15,462 bases of DNA from Anaerobacillus sp. (lineage in GTDB: Bacteria; Bacillota; Bacilli; Bacillales; Anaerobacillaceae). Below are positions 1 through 6,667 of the stretch, in pieces. The stretch covers positions 1 to 15,462 of the forward strand of contig SKSA01000132.1 in the NCBI GenBank assembly GCA_007118195.1, given 5' to 3'. The translations under genes and the position numbers were made by a program. The notes under the pieces are model-generated. The model worked only from the letters and a program-made list of their open reading frames with translations. It was not told the origin of the DNA and did not search any database. Numbering within the stretch: the stretch's first letter is position 1; each line of letters starts with the position of its first letter.

Positions 1-10
1 AAGATAATCT

Positions 11-40
11 TTGAACAACAAAAGTTCAATAAATTTTTTT
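11..40 (+). other. Small hairpin and T-run before the first gene
   Basis: A 6-bp inverted repeat (TTGAAC at 11-16, GTTCAA at 24-29, 7-nt loop) is followed after a few bases by seven T (34-40), directly before the GGAGG ribosome binding site at 41-45. It could be the terminator of a gene left of the window or a leader hairpin of the sporulation operon. The stem is short and AU-rich, so either reading is weak. The operon promoter is probably outside the window. Confidence 0.25.
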
Positions 41-52
41 GGAGGTTTTCAT

Positions 53-256
53 ATGACTGTAGCATCTCAAGTGAAACAAACTCTAGCTGGATTAAAAAGT
101 GCACAAGCAAGTTTCGAAACATTTGCACTGCAAACAGAAAATCAACAAGCGAAGCAAATGTTCCAAAATTGTGCTCAACAAACTCAAATGATTGTTGACA
201 CGTTGAGTCCACGTGTTCAAGAAATCGAACAAGAAGAACCACAATACAAGAACTAA
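53..256 (+). CDS. DUF1657 small protein, first copy
   Basis: A 67-residue soluble, probably all-helical protein of the DUF1657 family, beginning MTVASQVKQTLAGLK and ending EEPQYKN. The ATG at 53 is chosen because GGAGG (41-45) lies 7 nt upstream; the frame stays open further upstream but has no ribosome site there. There is no signal peptide or membrane segment. The family core seen here is LK..QA....ALQTEN..AK..F, which recurs in the second small gene of this operon and in the C-terminus of the 2Duf protein. DUF1657 genes typically flank spoVA2-type operons in spore formers. The biochemical role is unknown; a structural or partner role for the 2Duf membrane protein in the spore inner membrane is inference. 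Confidence 0.9.
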   Translation: MTVASQVKQTLAGLKSAQASFETFALQTENQQAKQMFQNCAQQTQMIVDTLSPRVQEIEQEEPQYKN

Positions 257-276
257 AAGGTTTTAATATTTTTTAT

Positions 277-306
277 AAAGAAGCCAAGCTACCCGCTTGG
301 CTCTTT
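277..306 (+). terminator. Hairpin between the DUF1657 and lipoprotein genes
   Basis: An 8-bp stem (AGCCAAGC 282-289, GCTTGGCT 295-302, 5-nt loop) is extended by four A-T/G-C pairs (277-280 with 303-306) after one bulged A. Only three T follow the stem before CC, so termination is probably partial. It would let the first DUF1657 gene be expressed at a higher level than the rest of the operon, or it could be an mRNA-stabilising 3' hairpin. Confidence 0.5.
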
Positions 307-380
307 CCGGCATACATAAAAAACATAAACATACAAAAAATAATTCATACCGTATTTTTGAAGAGATGGGACTGATATGA

Positions 381-824
381 ATGAAAATGAAAAAAAATGT
401 CATTTTTCCGATGCTTATTCTCGTTTTATTAATCTCAGCTTGTAATATCGGTGGACAAGCAGAAGAAGTCAAGCCATTATTTATCGGAGCAAATAAAGTA
501 TTCGATCAAACGAAAGCAGATGAAGCGAAACAACTAGTTCTTTCTATGGAAGAAGTCGTGGAAGTAAAAGGGGTAAATAAAGAAGAAAACATTTATATAG
601 CTACAAAAGTGAAACAGTTTGATCGTTTCTTTTTAGATAGAATTCGTAAAGAGGCCCAAGACAAAATAAAAAAACGATTTCCTGAGGCGAATGTGCATGT
701 TTCTACTGACAAAAAAGTATTTCTTGAGTTAGAAAAGTTGGAAAGAAACATTTATCAAAATAGGATCAACAAAGAAAGTGTTGAAAAACAGATAAAAAAA
801 ATTGAGGATTTTATGACAGGATAA
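381..824 (+). CDS. YhcN/YlaJ-like sporulation lipoprotein
   Basis: A 147-residue secreted lipoprotein. The N-terminus has Lys residues, a hydrophobic stretch (about residues 7-19) and a lipobox LISAC, with Cys21 as the predicted lipidated residue, so it should be anchored to a membrane after cleavage. The mature part is charged and rich in Lys/Glu, with a central stretch around residues 45-110 of the type seen in the spore YhcN/YlaJ family (proteins of the spore inner membrane) and a C-terminal predicted helix. The ribosome site is weak (GAGATGGG, 363-370), and ATG 387 is an alternative start that keeps the lipobox. A YhcN/YlaJ lipoprotein directly before spoVAC is characteristic of spoVA2-type operons. 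Its biochemical function is not known. Confidence 0.85.
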   Translation: MKMKKNVIFPMLILVLLISACNIGGQAEEVKPLFIGANKVFDQTKADEAKQLVLSMEEVVEVKGVNKEENIYIATKVKQFDRFFLDRIRKEAQDKIKKRFPEANVHVSTDKKVFLELEKLERNIYQNRINKESVEKQIKKIEDFMTG

Positions 825-867
825 GAATTTTAAACATTAATAGTTAAATTAGAAAGGAGTGAAAATA

Positions 868-1347
868 ATGGCAGATCAAAAAAAGAAAAATTTAACTCCT
901 GTACAGCAAGAATATCATAGCTTAGCAAAAAAACACGAAATTCAAAGGCCTGTAATGAAAAACTGTATTAAAGCCTTCTTGGTTGGAGGATTTATATGTT
1001 TTATCGGCCAGTTTGTCCAAACTTTTTATGTACATTTTTTTGAATTTAATGAAAGAACAGCCGGTAATCCAACAGTAGCAACGATGATATTCATTGCTGT
1101 TTTATTAACGGGGTTTGGAGTATATGATCGAATAGCTCAATTTGCCGGAGCAGGAACAGCCGTCCCTGTTACAGGTTTTGCAAACTCAGTAGCATCAGCG
1201 GCGATCGAACATCGCACAGAAGGTTATGTATTAGGCGTTGGTGGGAATATGTTTAAGCTAGCGGGATCAGTAATTGTATTTGGTACTTTTGCTGCGTTTG
1301 TTATTGCCATCATTAAAACATTAATCGTTGGATGGGGTGGACTATAA
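868..1347 (+). CDS. spoVAC: SpoVAC, stage V sporulation membrane protein
   Basis: A 159-residue integral membrane protein of the SpoVAC/SpoVAE family. SpoVA proteins move calcium-dipicolinate into the forespore during sporulation and out during germination; B. subtilis SpoVAC has been reported to behave as a mechanosensitive channel in the spore inner membrane. ATG 868 is used because AAAGGAG (853-859) gives proper spacing; a GTG at 859 overlaps that site. After a polar N-terminus of about 32 residues there are hydrophobic segments near 33-58, 71-90 and 128-157, with the family signature FAGAGTAVPVTGFAN between the second and third. The stop lies 1 nt before spoVAD, so translation is probably coupled. 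SpoVAE in this operon shares the signature region. Confidence 0.95.
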   Translation: MADQKKKNLTPVQQEYHSLAKKHEIQRPVMKNCIKAFLVGGFICFIGQFVQTFYVHFFEFNERTAGNPTVATMIFIAVLLTGFGVYDRIAQFAGAGTAVPVTGFANSVASAAIEHRTEGYVLGVGGNMFKLAGSVIVFGTFAAFVIAIIKTLIVGWGGL

Positions 1348-1348
1348 T

Positions 1349-2365
1349 ATGATGTTAGGACATCGTACTTGGTTTTTTGAAAATAATCCGAGAATTATCG
1401 CAACCGGCACAATTTGTGGTCCATTTGAAGGGAACGGTAAAATTCCCAACGACTTCGATACAATTCACGCGGATTTATGGCTCGGTCAAGATTCCTATGA
1501 AAAAGCGCAAAAAGTAATGTTTGAAGAAGCGTGTACGAAGGCGATTGAAAAAGCGGGTCTTACGAAAGAAAAAATTGAATTTCTATTAGGCGGAGATTTG
1601 ATTAATCAAATAACCCCTACAAGCTTTGCTTCGAGGACGTTAAGTGCACCGTACATAGGATTGTTTGGCGCTTGCTCTACTTCAATGGAAGGGTTAGCGT
1701 TAGCTTCTTTAATCGTTGATAGTGATTACGGTAAAAATGTGTTAGCTGGAACTGCGAGCCATAATACAGCAACAGAAAAACAATTTCGTTATCCGACAGA
1801 ATATGGTGGTCAAAAACCGCCGACAGCGCAATGGACAGTCACTGCTGCTGGCGCTGCCATTGTTTCGAAAGAAGGTGAAGGTCCGATCGTAACTTCAGCT
1901 ACATTAGGAAGGGTCATTGACATGGGGATGACGGATCCGTTTAATATGGGTGGTGCTATGGCTCCTGCAGCTGTCGATACGATTAGCGCACACTTAAAAG
2001 ATCGTAATATTGATGCTTCTTATTATGATTATATTTTTACTGGAGATCTAGGTTCTATTGGTCGGGAAATAGCTCTTGATTTATTTAAAAAACATAGCAT
2101 CCCTATGGATAAGGAAAAATTTCAAGATTGTGGTCTGCTAATTTATAAAGAAGATCAGCCAGTTTTAGCAGGCGGGAGTGGTTGCGGTTGTTCAGCTGGA
2201 GTTACTTACGGTCACTTATTAAACCGAATGAAACAAGGCGAGATCAAACGTATGTTAGTAGTAGCAACAGGAGCATTACTATCGCCATTATCATTCCAAC
2301 AAAATGAAACAATTCCTTGTATCGCACATGCTGTTGCTATTGAGGCTGGAGGTGCTAATGAATGA
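1349..2365 (+). CDS. spoVAD: SpoVAD, dipicolinic acid-binding protein
   Basis: A 338-residue soluble protein with the thiolase/ketoacyl-synthase-like fold of SpoVAD, the family member that binds dipicolinic acid and works with the SpoVA membrane proteins on the inner face of the spore membrane. Recognisable parts are the N-terminal [21 protein letters not shown] near 80-87, the thiolase-like GACSTS with Cys109, and a C-terminal Gly/Cys-rich segment ([10 protein letters not shown]). Start 1349 (ATG ATG) has GGGGTGG (1334-1340) 8 nt upstream; ATG 1352 is also possible. It starts 1 nt after the spoVAC stop and overlaps spoVAE by 4 nt (ATGA). The length is normal and no disruption is seen. Confidence 0.96.
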   Translation: MMLGHRTWFFENNPRIIATGTICGPFEGNGKIPNDFDTIHADLWLGQDSYEKAQKVMFEEACTKAIEKAGLTKEKIEFLLGGDLINQITPTSFASRTLSAPYIGLFGACSTSMEGLALASLIVDSDYGKNVLAGTASHNTATEKQFRYPTEYGGQKPPTAQWTVTAAGAAIVSKEGEGPIVTSATLGRVIDMGMTDPFNMGGAMAPAAVDTISAHLKDRNIDASYYDYIFTGDLGSIGREIALDLFKKHSIPMDKEKFQDCGLLIYKEDQPVLAGGSGCGCSAGVTYGHLLNRMKQGEIKRMLVVATGALLSPLSFQQNETIPCIAHAVAIEAGGANE

Positions 2366-2712
2366 TCTTTTTTTGGGCTTTTGTTGTAGGTGGAATTATT
2401 TGTGTCATTGGACAAGTGTTAATGGACGTCATGAAGCTAACACCGGCACATACAATGAGCGCTTTAGTTGTTGGTGGAGCTGTATTAGATGGCATAGGCT
2501 TATATGAACCGTTAATTGATTTTGCTGGAGCAGGTGCTACCATTCCAATCACATCATTTGGTAATGCTCTCGTTCACGGTGCAATGGCCGAAGCTGAGCG
2601 ACACGGACTTGTAGGAGTAATTACTGGGATTTTTGAAGTGACTAGTGCGGGTATATCAGCAGCGATAATATTTGGCTTTATTGCTGCTCTTGTATTTAAA
2701 CCGAAAGGATAA
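2362..2712 (+). CDS. spoVAE: SpoVAE (SpoVAEb type) membrane protein
   Basis: A 116-residue hydrophobic protein, the third of the SpoVAC-AD-AE core needed for dipicolinate movement. Hydrophobic segments lie near residues 2-22, 33-48 and 85-112. The signature [15 protein letters not shown] aligns with FAGAGTAVPVTGFAN in SpoVAC, so the two are paralogous membrane subunits. ATG 2362 overlaps the spoVAD stop (ATGA), and GGAGGTG (2348-2354) gives 7-nt spacing. There is no spoVAA, spoVAB, spoVAEa or spoVAF around it, unlike the complete B. subtilis spoVA operon, which fits a reduced second spoVA operon. Confidence 0.94.
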   Translation: MIFFWAFVVGGIICVIGQVLMDVMKLTPAHTMSALVVGGAVLDGIGLYEPLIDFAGAGATIPITSFGNALVHGAMAEAERHGLVGVITGIFEVTSAGISAAIIFGFIAALVFKPKG

Positions 2713-2731
2713 GGAGAGGAGTTGACGGTAA

Positions 2732-2938
2732 ATGACGGTCGGTTCACAAGTAAAGCAATGTTTAGCTAGTTTAAAAAGTATAGAAGCAAATTTAAATAGT
2801 CTTTCTTTAAAGACTGAAAATGAAGAGGCTCGCCATGCCTTTCATGAGAGTTGCTTAAAAACTCGTAAAGTGCTTCAACAGATGGAAGCGCGGGTTGGTG
2901 AATTAGAATATGAAGAACCACAATATAAAGGCTTTTGA
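2732..2938 (+). CDS. DUF1657 small protein, second copy
   Basis: A 68-residue paralogue of the first gene in the window, beginning MTVGSQVKQCLASLK and ending EEPQYKGF. Both ends are more conserved between the two than the middle. Positions shared with copy 1 include SQVKQ.LA.LKS, KTEN/QTEN and EEPQYK; this copy has two Cys (residues 10 and 44). AAGGAGAGG (2711-2719) begins at the spoVAE stop and sits about 12 nt before the ATG, a slightly long spacing. No signal peptide or membrane segment is present. It is followed by a folded intergenic element and then the 2Duf gene, which carries a third copy of the same domain. Confidence 0.9.
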   Translation: MTVGSQVKQCLASLKSIEANLNSLSLKTENEEARHAFHESCLKTRKVLQQMEARVGELEYEEPQYKGF

Positions 2939-2960
2939 ACATCCTAATAAGTACATGTTC

Positions 2961-3095
2961 AAAAAGGAGGATAATCAGAGCCGAGTAGGTCGAGGCGGTG
3001 AAGCTTCGAGCAGCGGAATGTATGCTACTAATACATGAGTAGCACAGAAGCGAGCCAACGAAGAGATTCGACGGCTAAGATTACCGGATTTTTTT
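2961..3095 (+). other. Folded intergenic element ending in a T-run, before 2duf
   Basis: A GC-richer stretch in the 190-nt gap between two operon genes that can close into one long interrupted stem: GGATAATC (2969-2976) with GATTACC (3079-3085), AGCCG (2979-2983) with CGGCT (3072-3076), TCGA (2990-2993) with TCGA (3068-3071), and CTTCG (3004-3008) with CGAAG (3059-3063). The tip has two competing pairings, ATGTAT/ATACAT (3018-3023 with 3031-3036) and GCTAC/GTAGC (3024-3028 with 3039-3043). Seven T follow at 3089-3095. No open frame on the plus strand explains it. It may be a dispersed palindromic repeat, a structured RNA or an attenuator of 2duf. I cannot name a family. Confidence 0.55.
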
Positions 3096-3128
3096 ACATC
3101 CTCTATAAACATAGAAAGGAGAGGGAAT

Positions 3129-3992
3129 ATGATCATACCAGGTTGGGTTGAGATTTTACTTAGAACAACTGTAGCATTTTTGATATTACTTGCAGCACCC
3201 AAAATTTTTAGAAGAACGTCAATTGCCCATTTTTCGTATTTTGAAGCTTCAGCAATGATTATCATTGCTGTAATTTTAGCTGTTGGCTCCTTTCATATTG
3301 GTATTCCGGTCGGCTATTCAATCACCGCGCTAATTACTTGGGTTTTAATTGTAGGGATTGTTAATTACATCTCATTGAAAAGTGTATCGTTTAGAAATTT
3401 CATTCACGGCAAAGGAATACCAGTCATTAAAGACGGGAAAGTGTTGGAAGATAATTTGAAGAAGGAACGTTATACTACCGATGATTTATTGAAGCAATTA
3501 AGAGCACGAAATGTATTTAAAGTAGCAGATGTTGAATTTGCGGTTCTAGAATCAAGTGGCGATATTAATGTTTTATTAAAAAAAGAAAATCAACCTTTAA
3601 CACCAAAAGATATGCTTATACCAGTGGCGCCAGTTAAAGAACCACAAACCATTGTCATGGACGGTAAAGTAATGGATGAGGCTCTAGCAACGGTTGGTTT
3701 AAATCGTGGTTGGCTTGAAGGTGAATTAGAAAAACAAGGGATTGCGATTGAAAATGTATTTATTGGTCAGGTAGACAGTTACGGCGAGCTAACTGTTGAT
3801 TTGTTTGACGATAAAATAAAGGTACCTGAACCGAAAGAAAAACCTTTATTACTTGCATCCATTAAAAAGACTCAAGCAGATTTAGAAATTTTTGCCCTAC
3901 AAACGGAGAATGAACGAGCAAAAGACTTATTTAAAAACAGCTCTAGAGAAATAGAAGAAGTTTTAAAAATGGTGCAAAAATATTTGCATTAA
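3129..3992 (+). CDS. 2Duf-type protein: YetF/DUF421 membrane protein fused to DUF1657
   Basis: A 287-residue membrane protein of the type called 2Duf in Bacillus spores. Three hydrophobic segments (about 6-27, 37-55 and 57-81) lead into two tandem YetF-type (DUF421) cytoplasmic modules: residues 97-150, beginning with PVIKDGKV and ending ESSGDINVLL, and 174-226, with TIVMDGKV and DSYGELTVDLF in the same places. Residues 238-287 form a DUF1657 module (IFALQTENERAKDLF) resembling the two small proteins upstream. AAAGGAG (3115-3121) sets ATG 3129. In Bacillus, 2Duf proteins sit in the spore inner membrane and raise wet-heat resistance and slow germination, probably by lowering membrane permeability; assigning that role here is by homology and operon order. 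Confidence 0.9.
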   Translation: MIIPGWVEILLRTTVAFLILLAAPKIFRRTSIAHFSYFEASAMIIIAVILAVGSFHIGIPVGYSITALITWVLIVGIVNYISLKSVSFRNFIHGKGIPVIKDGKVLEDNLKKERYTTDDLLKQLRARNVFKVADVEFAVLESSGDINVLLKKENQPLTPKDMLIPVAPVKEPQTIVMDGKVMDEALATVGLNRGWLEGELEKQGIAIENVFIGQVDSYGELTVDLFDDKIKVPEPKEKPLLLASIKKTQADLEIFALQTENERAKDLFKNSSREIEEVLKMVQKYLH

Positions 3993-3998
3993 GACGTG

Positions 3999-4039
3999 AG
4001 GATTAGTTCGTTGAAAAAAGCGAAGCTAATCCTTTTTTT
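3999..4039 (+). terminator. Rho-independent terminator of the spoVA2/2duf operon
   Basis: AGGATTAG (3999-4006) pairs with CTAATCCT (4026-4033). The stem continues inward as TTCG/CGAA with one bulged G and a loop of about 10 nt. The stem runs into seven T. It starts 6 nt after the 2duf stop and isolates the forespore operon from the dacB promoter just downstream. Confidence 0.9.
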
Positions 4040-4049
4040 ATATTAATAA

Positions 4050-4078
4050 TCATATCACGTTTTTGGTGTGCATAAACT
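4050..4078 (+). promoter_or_regulatory. Sigma-E promoter of dacB-spmA-spmB
   Basis: TCATATC (4050-4056) matches the sigma-E -35 (KMATATT) except for the last base. After a 14-nt spacer, CATAAACT (4071-4078) matches the -10 (CATACAHT) at all but one position. Transcription would start near 4085, about 20 nt before the dacB ATG. B. subtilis dacB is known to be sigma-E dependent, which agrees with this site. The match also argues against the TTG at 4063 as a start codon, since that lies within the promoter. Confidence 0.75.
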
Positions 4079-4104
4079 TGTACAAAACATGTAAGGGACG
4101 GGGT

Positions 4105-5274
4105 ATGAAAATGGTAAATAAATCTTTCATGAAATGCAACATTTTAGTAATAGTATTCTTATTACTATTTTCAATATCAACATCAAGTGTGTCTGCGAAC
4201 AATTTTTCTGTTTCAGCGCAAGGGGCAATTTTAATGGAGCAAGAAAGTGGACGAGTGCTTTATGAAAAAAATGCTCATTCACAACTAAGGATTGCGAGTA
4301 TCACTAAAATAATGACGGCAATTTTAGCGATAGAGTCGGGAATGATGGATGAAAAAGTAAAAGTAAGTAATAATTCTTTCGGTACAGAGGGGTCGTCTCT
4401 TTATTTAAGACTTGGAGAAAAAATCAAACTCGAGGATTTAGTTTATGGATTAATGCTTCGTTCTGGAAATGATGCTGCTGTTGCGATTGCCGAACATGTT
4501 GGTGGTAGTCTTGAAGGTTTTGTTTATTTAATGAATCAAAAAGCGAAAGAAATCGGCATGGAAAAATCGGTGTTTAATAATCCTCATGGTTTAGATGACC
4601 ATGAAGAGCATTATTCTACTGCTTATGATATGGCGCTTTTAACACGTTATGCGATGAATAACGAGACATATAGAGAGATTTCAAGCACGAAGAGCTATCG
4701 CGCCCCTCAAGAAGGAGAAAATTGGGATCGAATATGGCAAAATAAAAATCGATTATTGACACAATTATATAAATACTCGACAGGAGGAAAAACCGGTTAT
4801 ACGAAAAGGGCGAAACGTACGCTTGTATCAACTGCTACTAAAAAGGATGTCAATTTAATTGCTGTGACGCTAAATGCCCCAAGTGATTGGCAAGATCATA
4901 TGAATATGTTTAATTGGGGGTTTGAGTCATTTGAAGTCCTCCCTGTTGTAAAAGAAGGGGTCATAAAAAATTTACAAGATGAGTTTTATAAAAATAATGT
5001 AAGTGCTAATTATACATTTGAATATCCTTTAACTGCTGAAGAAAGAGAACAAGTAAATAAAAAAATCACTTTATACAACCCTCCTAAAGGGAATGAGTGG
5101 AAATTAAATGGTCCACCTAACCCAGTAGGTAAAATAACGATTGAATTAAATGGGACGAATATTGGTGAAGTGCCTCTTTCTTTTACCGGTGACTTAGAAA
5201 AAGAGAAAAAGAGTTTATGGACAAAATTTATTGAATTATTTTTCATCGTACTCGGAGTGAATAAAGATGGTTAA
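4105..5274 (+). CDS. dacB: DacB, D-alanyl-D-alanine carboxypeptidase PBP5*
   Basis: A 389-residue penicillin-binding protein of the S11 serine peptidase family, which removes the terminal D-alanine from spore cortex peptidoglycan and so limits cross-linking. A signal peptide covers residues 1-31 (hydrophobic 12-24, cleavage after VSA). The three active-site motifs are complete: SITK (Ser65-Lys68), SGN (120-122) and KTG (229-231). A beta-rich C-terminal domain follows and the end (LWTKFIELFFIVLGV) looks like a membrane-associating helix. The start is ATG 4105 with AAGG (4093-4096) upstream and the sigma-E promoter ending at 4078. Its 3' end overlaps spmA by 8 nt. DacF was considered, but the neighbours spmA and spmB and the sigma-E promoter identify dacB. 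Confidence 0.95.
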   Translation: MKMVNKSFMKCNILVIVFLLLFSISTSSVSANNFSVSAQGAILMEQESGRVLYEKNAHSQLRIASITKIMTAILAIESGMMDEKVKVSNNSFGTEGSSLYLRLGEKIKLEDLVYGLMLRSGNDAAVAIAEHVGGSLEGFVYLMNQKAKEIGMEKSVFNNPHGLDDHEEHYSTAYDMALLTRYAMNNETYREISSTKSYRAPQEGENWDRIWQNKNRLLTQLYKYSTGGKTGYTKRAKRTLVSTATKKDVNLIAVTLNAPSDWQDHMNMFNWGFESFEVLPVVKEGVIKNLQDEFYKNNVSANYTFEYPLTAEEREQVNKKITLYNPPKGNEWKLNGPPNPVGKITIELNGTNIGEVPLSFTGDLEKEKKSLWTKFIELFFIVLGVNKDG

Positions 5275-5863
5275 CATTATCTGGATGGCGATGTTAATCA
5301 TCGGAATTGTCTTTGCAGCTATTAATGGGAATATGGAGGCTGTAAACGAAGCGGTTTTTAAAGGAGCACAAGATGCTGTTACCATTTGTATTGGACTAAT
5401 TAGTATTTTAGTTTTTTGGTTAGGGTTAATGCGTATTGCACAAGCTTCTGGGTTGTTAGAAGCGCTAGCGAAAATAATGAAGCCTGTCGCAACGAGACTT
5501 TTTCCCGAAGTTCCAAGTAATCATCCTGCGATGGGCTATATTTTATCGAATATGACAGCAAATATGTTCGGGTTAGGTAATGCAGCAACTCCAATGGGGA
5601 TAAAAGCTATGGAGCAGTTAAAAGTATTAAATGGTAATAAAGATTCAGCTAGTCGGTCGATGATTACGTTGCTAGCAATTAATACTGCTAGCATTACGTT
5701 AATACCTACGACGGTCATTTCGATTAGAATGAACTATGGATCCGTAAACCCTACAGAAATTGTTGGTACGACGATTATTGCAACTACTTGTTCGACGATT
5801 GCGGCCATCTTGATCGATCGTTTTTTCTATTATCGCCGCTTAAAAAAAGGTAGGGATTTATAA
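5267..5863 (+). CDS. spmA: SpmA, spore maturation protein A
   Basis: A 198-residue polytopic membrane protein of the nucleoside-recognition/Gate domain type. SpmA and SpmB together are needed for full dehydration of the spore core and thus heat resistance; what they transport, if anything, is unknown. Hydrophobic segments are visible near residues 4-18, 38-60, 130-150 and 165-182, with the Gate-type segment ANMFGLGNAATPMG about residues 94-107. GGAGTG (5254-5259) lies within the end of dacB, 7 nt before the ATG, and the genes overlap by 8 nt, so translation is coupled. The length agrees with the B. subtilis protein. Confidence 0.95.
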   Translation: MVNIIWMAMLIIGIVFAAINGNMEAVNEAVFKGAQDAVTICIGLISILVFWLGLMRIAQASGLLEALAKIMKPVATRLFPEVPSNHPAMGYILSNMTANMFGLGNAATPMGIKAMEQLKVLNGNKDSASRSMITLLAINTASITLIPTTVISIRMNYGSVNPTEIVGTTIIATTCSTIAAILIDRFFYYRRLKKGRDL

Positions 5864-6399
5864 TGGCATGGATTAGTACAATTTCAATTTGGTTAATCCC
5901 CTTATTAATTATGTTTATTTTACTATACGGTACGATGAAAAGAGTACCTACATATGAAACGTTTGTGGAAGGCGCTAAAGAAGGATTTGGTATGGCGGTG
6001 TCAATCATTCCGTATTTAGTAGGGATGTTAGTTGCAATTAGTGTTTTTCGTGCTTCAGGAGCGATGGATTTTTTTATCGAATTAATGAAGCCAGCTCTTC
6101 AAGCGATCGGTGTTCCAACAGAAATCGTTCCTCTTGCATTAATTCGCCCGATTTCCGGTACAGGGGCGTTAGGAATGACCTCCGATTTAATAGCAACCTA
6201 CGGACCAGATTCATTTATAGGTAGACTAGCTTCTACGATGCAAGGTAGCACAGATACAACGTTTTATGTGTTAACCGTTTATTTTGGCGCTGTTGGAGTA
6301 AAGAAAATGGGTGATGCTCTTAAAGTAGGGCTTTTCGCCGATGTAGTTGGAATCATTGTTTCAATAACCATTGTAACCATCGTTTTTGGTTCACTCTAG
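5863..6399 (+). CDS. spmB: SpmB, spore maturation protein B
   Basis: A 178-residue membrane protein paralogous to SpmA and acting with it in core dehydration. Hydrophobic segments lie near 5-25, 45-64 and 148-176; the Gate-like segment RPISGTGALGMTSDL and the downstream QGSTDTTFYVL are hallmarks of SpmB. The start shares one base with the spmA stop (TAATG), and a poor AGGTAGGG-like site lies just upstream, so expression probably depends on coupling to spmA. It is the last gene of the dacB operon; a terminator lies about 95 nt further on. Confidence 0.95.
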   Translation: MAWISTISIWLIPLLIMFILLYGTMKRVPTYETFVEGAKEGFGMAVSIIPYLVGMLVAISVFRASGAMDFFIELMKPALQAIGVPTEIVPLALIRPISGTGALGMTSDLIATYGPDSFIGRLASTMQGSTDTTFYVLTVYFGAVGVKKMGDALKVGLFADVVGIIVSITIVTIVFGSL

Positions 6400-6492
6400 A
6401 ACTAATTTATTTATTGACCTAGAGAATTGTTGGGTCTTGATTAGAAAATTAAATTTAGAAGGCAAATGAAGTCCCTCTAATAGTTGTTTTAC

Positions 6493-6524
6493 CCTGAGAC
6501 AAGGAATTTGTCTCAGGACTATTT
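6493..6524 (+). terminator. Terminator after spmB
   Basis: A perfect 10-bp stem, CCTGAGACAA (6493-6502) with TTGTCTCAGG (6508-6517), has a 5-nt loop and is followed by an interrupted T tract (ACTATTTATTTT). It is placed to end the dacB-spmA-spmB transcript. The region 6400-6492 before it holds nothing else I can recognise. Confidence 0.75.
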
Positions 6525-6595
6525 ATTTTCACGCAATGCATGAAGAGTCAGGCCTTTGCTTGGCAAAGGTCCAAAAGAAAATAGCAACTTTTTTT
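6519..6595 (+). other. Possible second hairpin structure in the spmB-rluB gap
   Basis: Directly after the terminator stem, CCTTTGC (6553-6559) and GCAAAGG (6563-6569) form a 7-bp hairpin with a 3-nt loop, extendable by two pairs. Flanking CTAT/ATAG and TTTC/GAAA (6519-6530 with 6577-6584) could close around it, and seven T follow at 6589-6595. It may be a second terminator or a small structured RNA. No open reading frame is associated. The rest of the roughly 450-nt gap holds a putative promoter and a palindromic repeat, annotated separately. Confidence 0.35.
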
Positions 6596-6667
6596 GAGAA
6601 GAATAACCACACAATTATTTTGAAAAAAGCTTTTTATTTTAATTTATATAATATAAATAATAAAATA

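Noticed and set aside
2304..2552. Overlapping open frames on both strands across the spoVAD-spoVAE junction
   Set aside because: They lie in alternate frames of two clearly identified genes that overlap by ATGA and have their own ribosome site.
3018..3043. H-type pseudoknot in the 2duf leader element
   Set aside because: The linkers (0 and 2 nt) are too short to cross helices of 5 and 6 bp comfortably; alternative helices are more plausible.
2975..3265. A 96-codon open frame on the minus strand crossing the 2duf start and the folded element
   Set aside because: It is antisense to 2duf and to the structured element, and its C-terminal part is simply the translation of the palindromic sequence. 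No ribosome site or recognisable domain was seen.
4063..4104. In-frame TTG start adding 14 residues to DacB
   Set aside because: It falls inside the sigma-E promoter, has no ribosome site and would put a polar stretch before the signal peptide.
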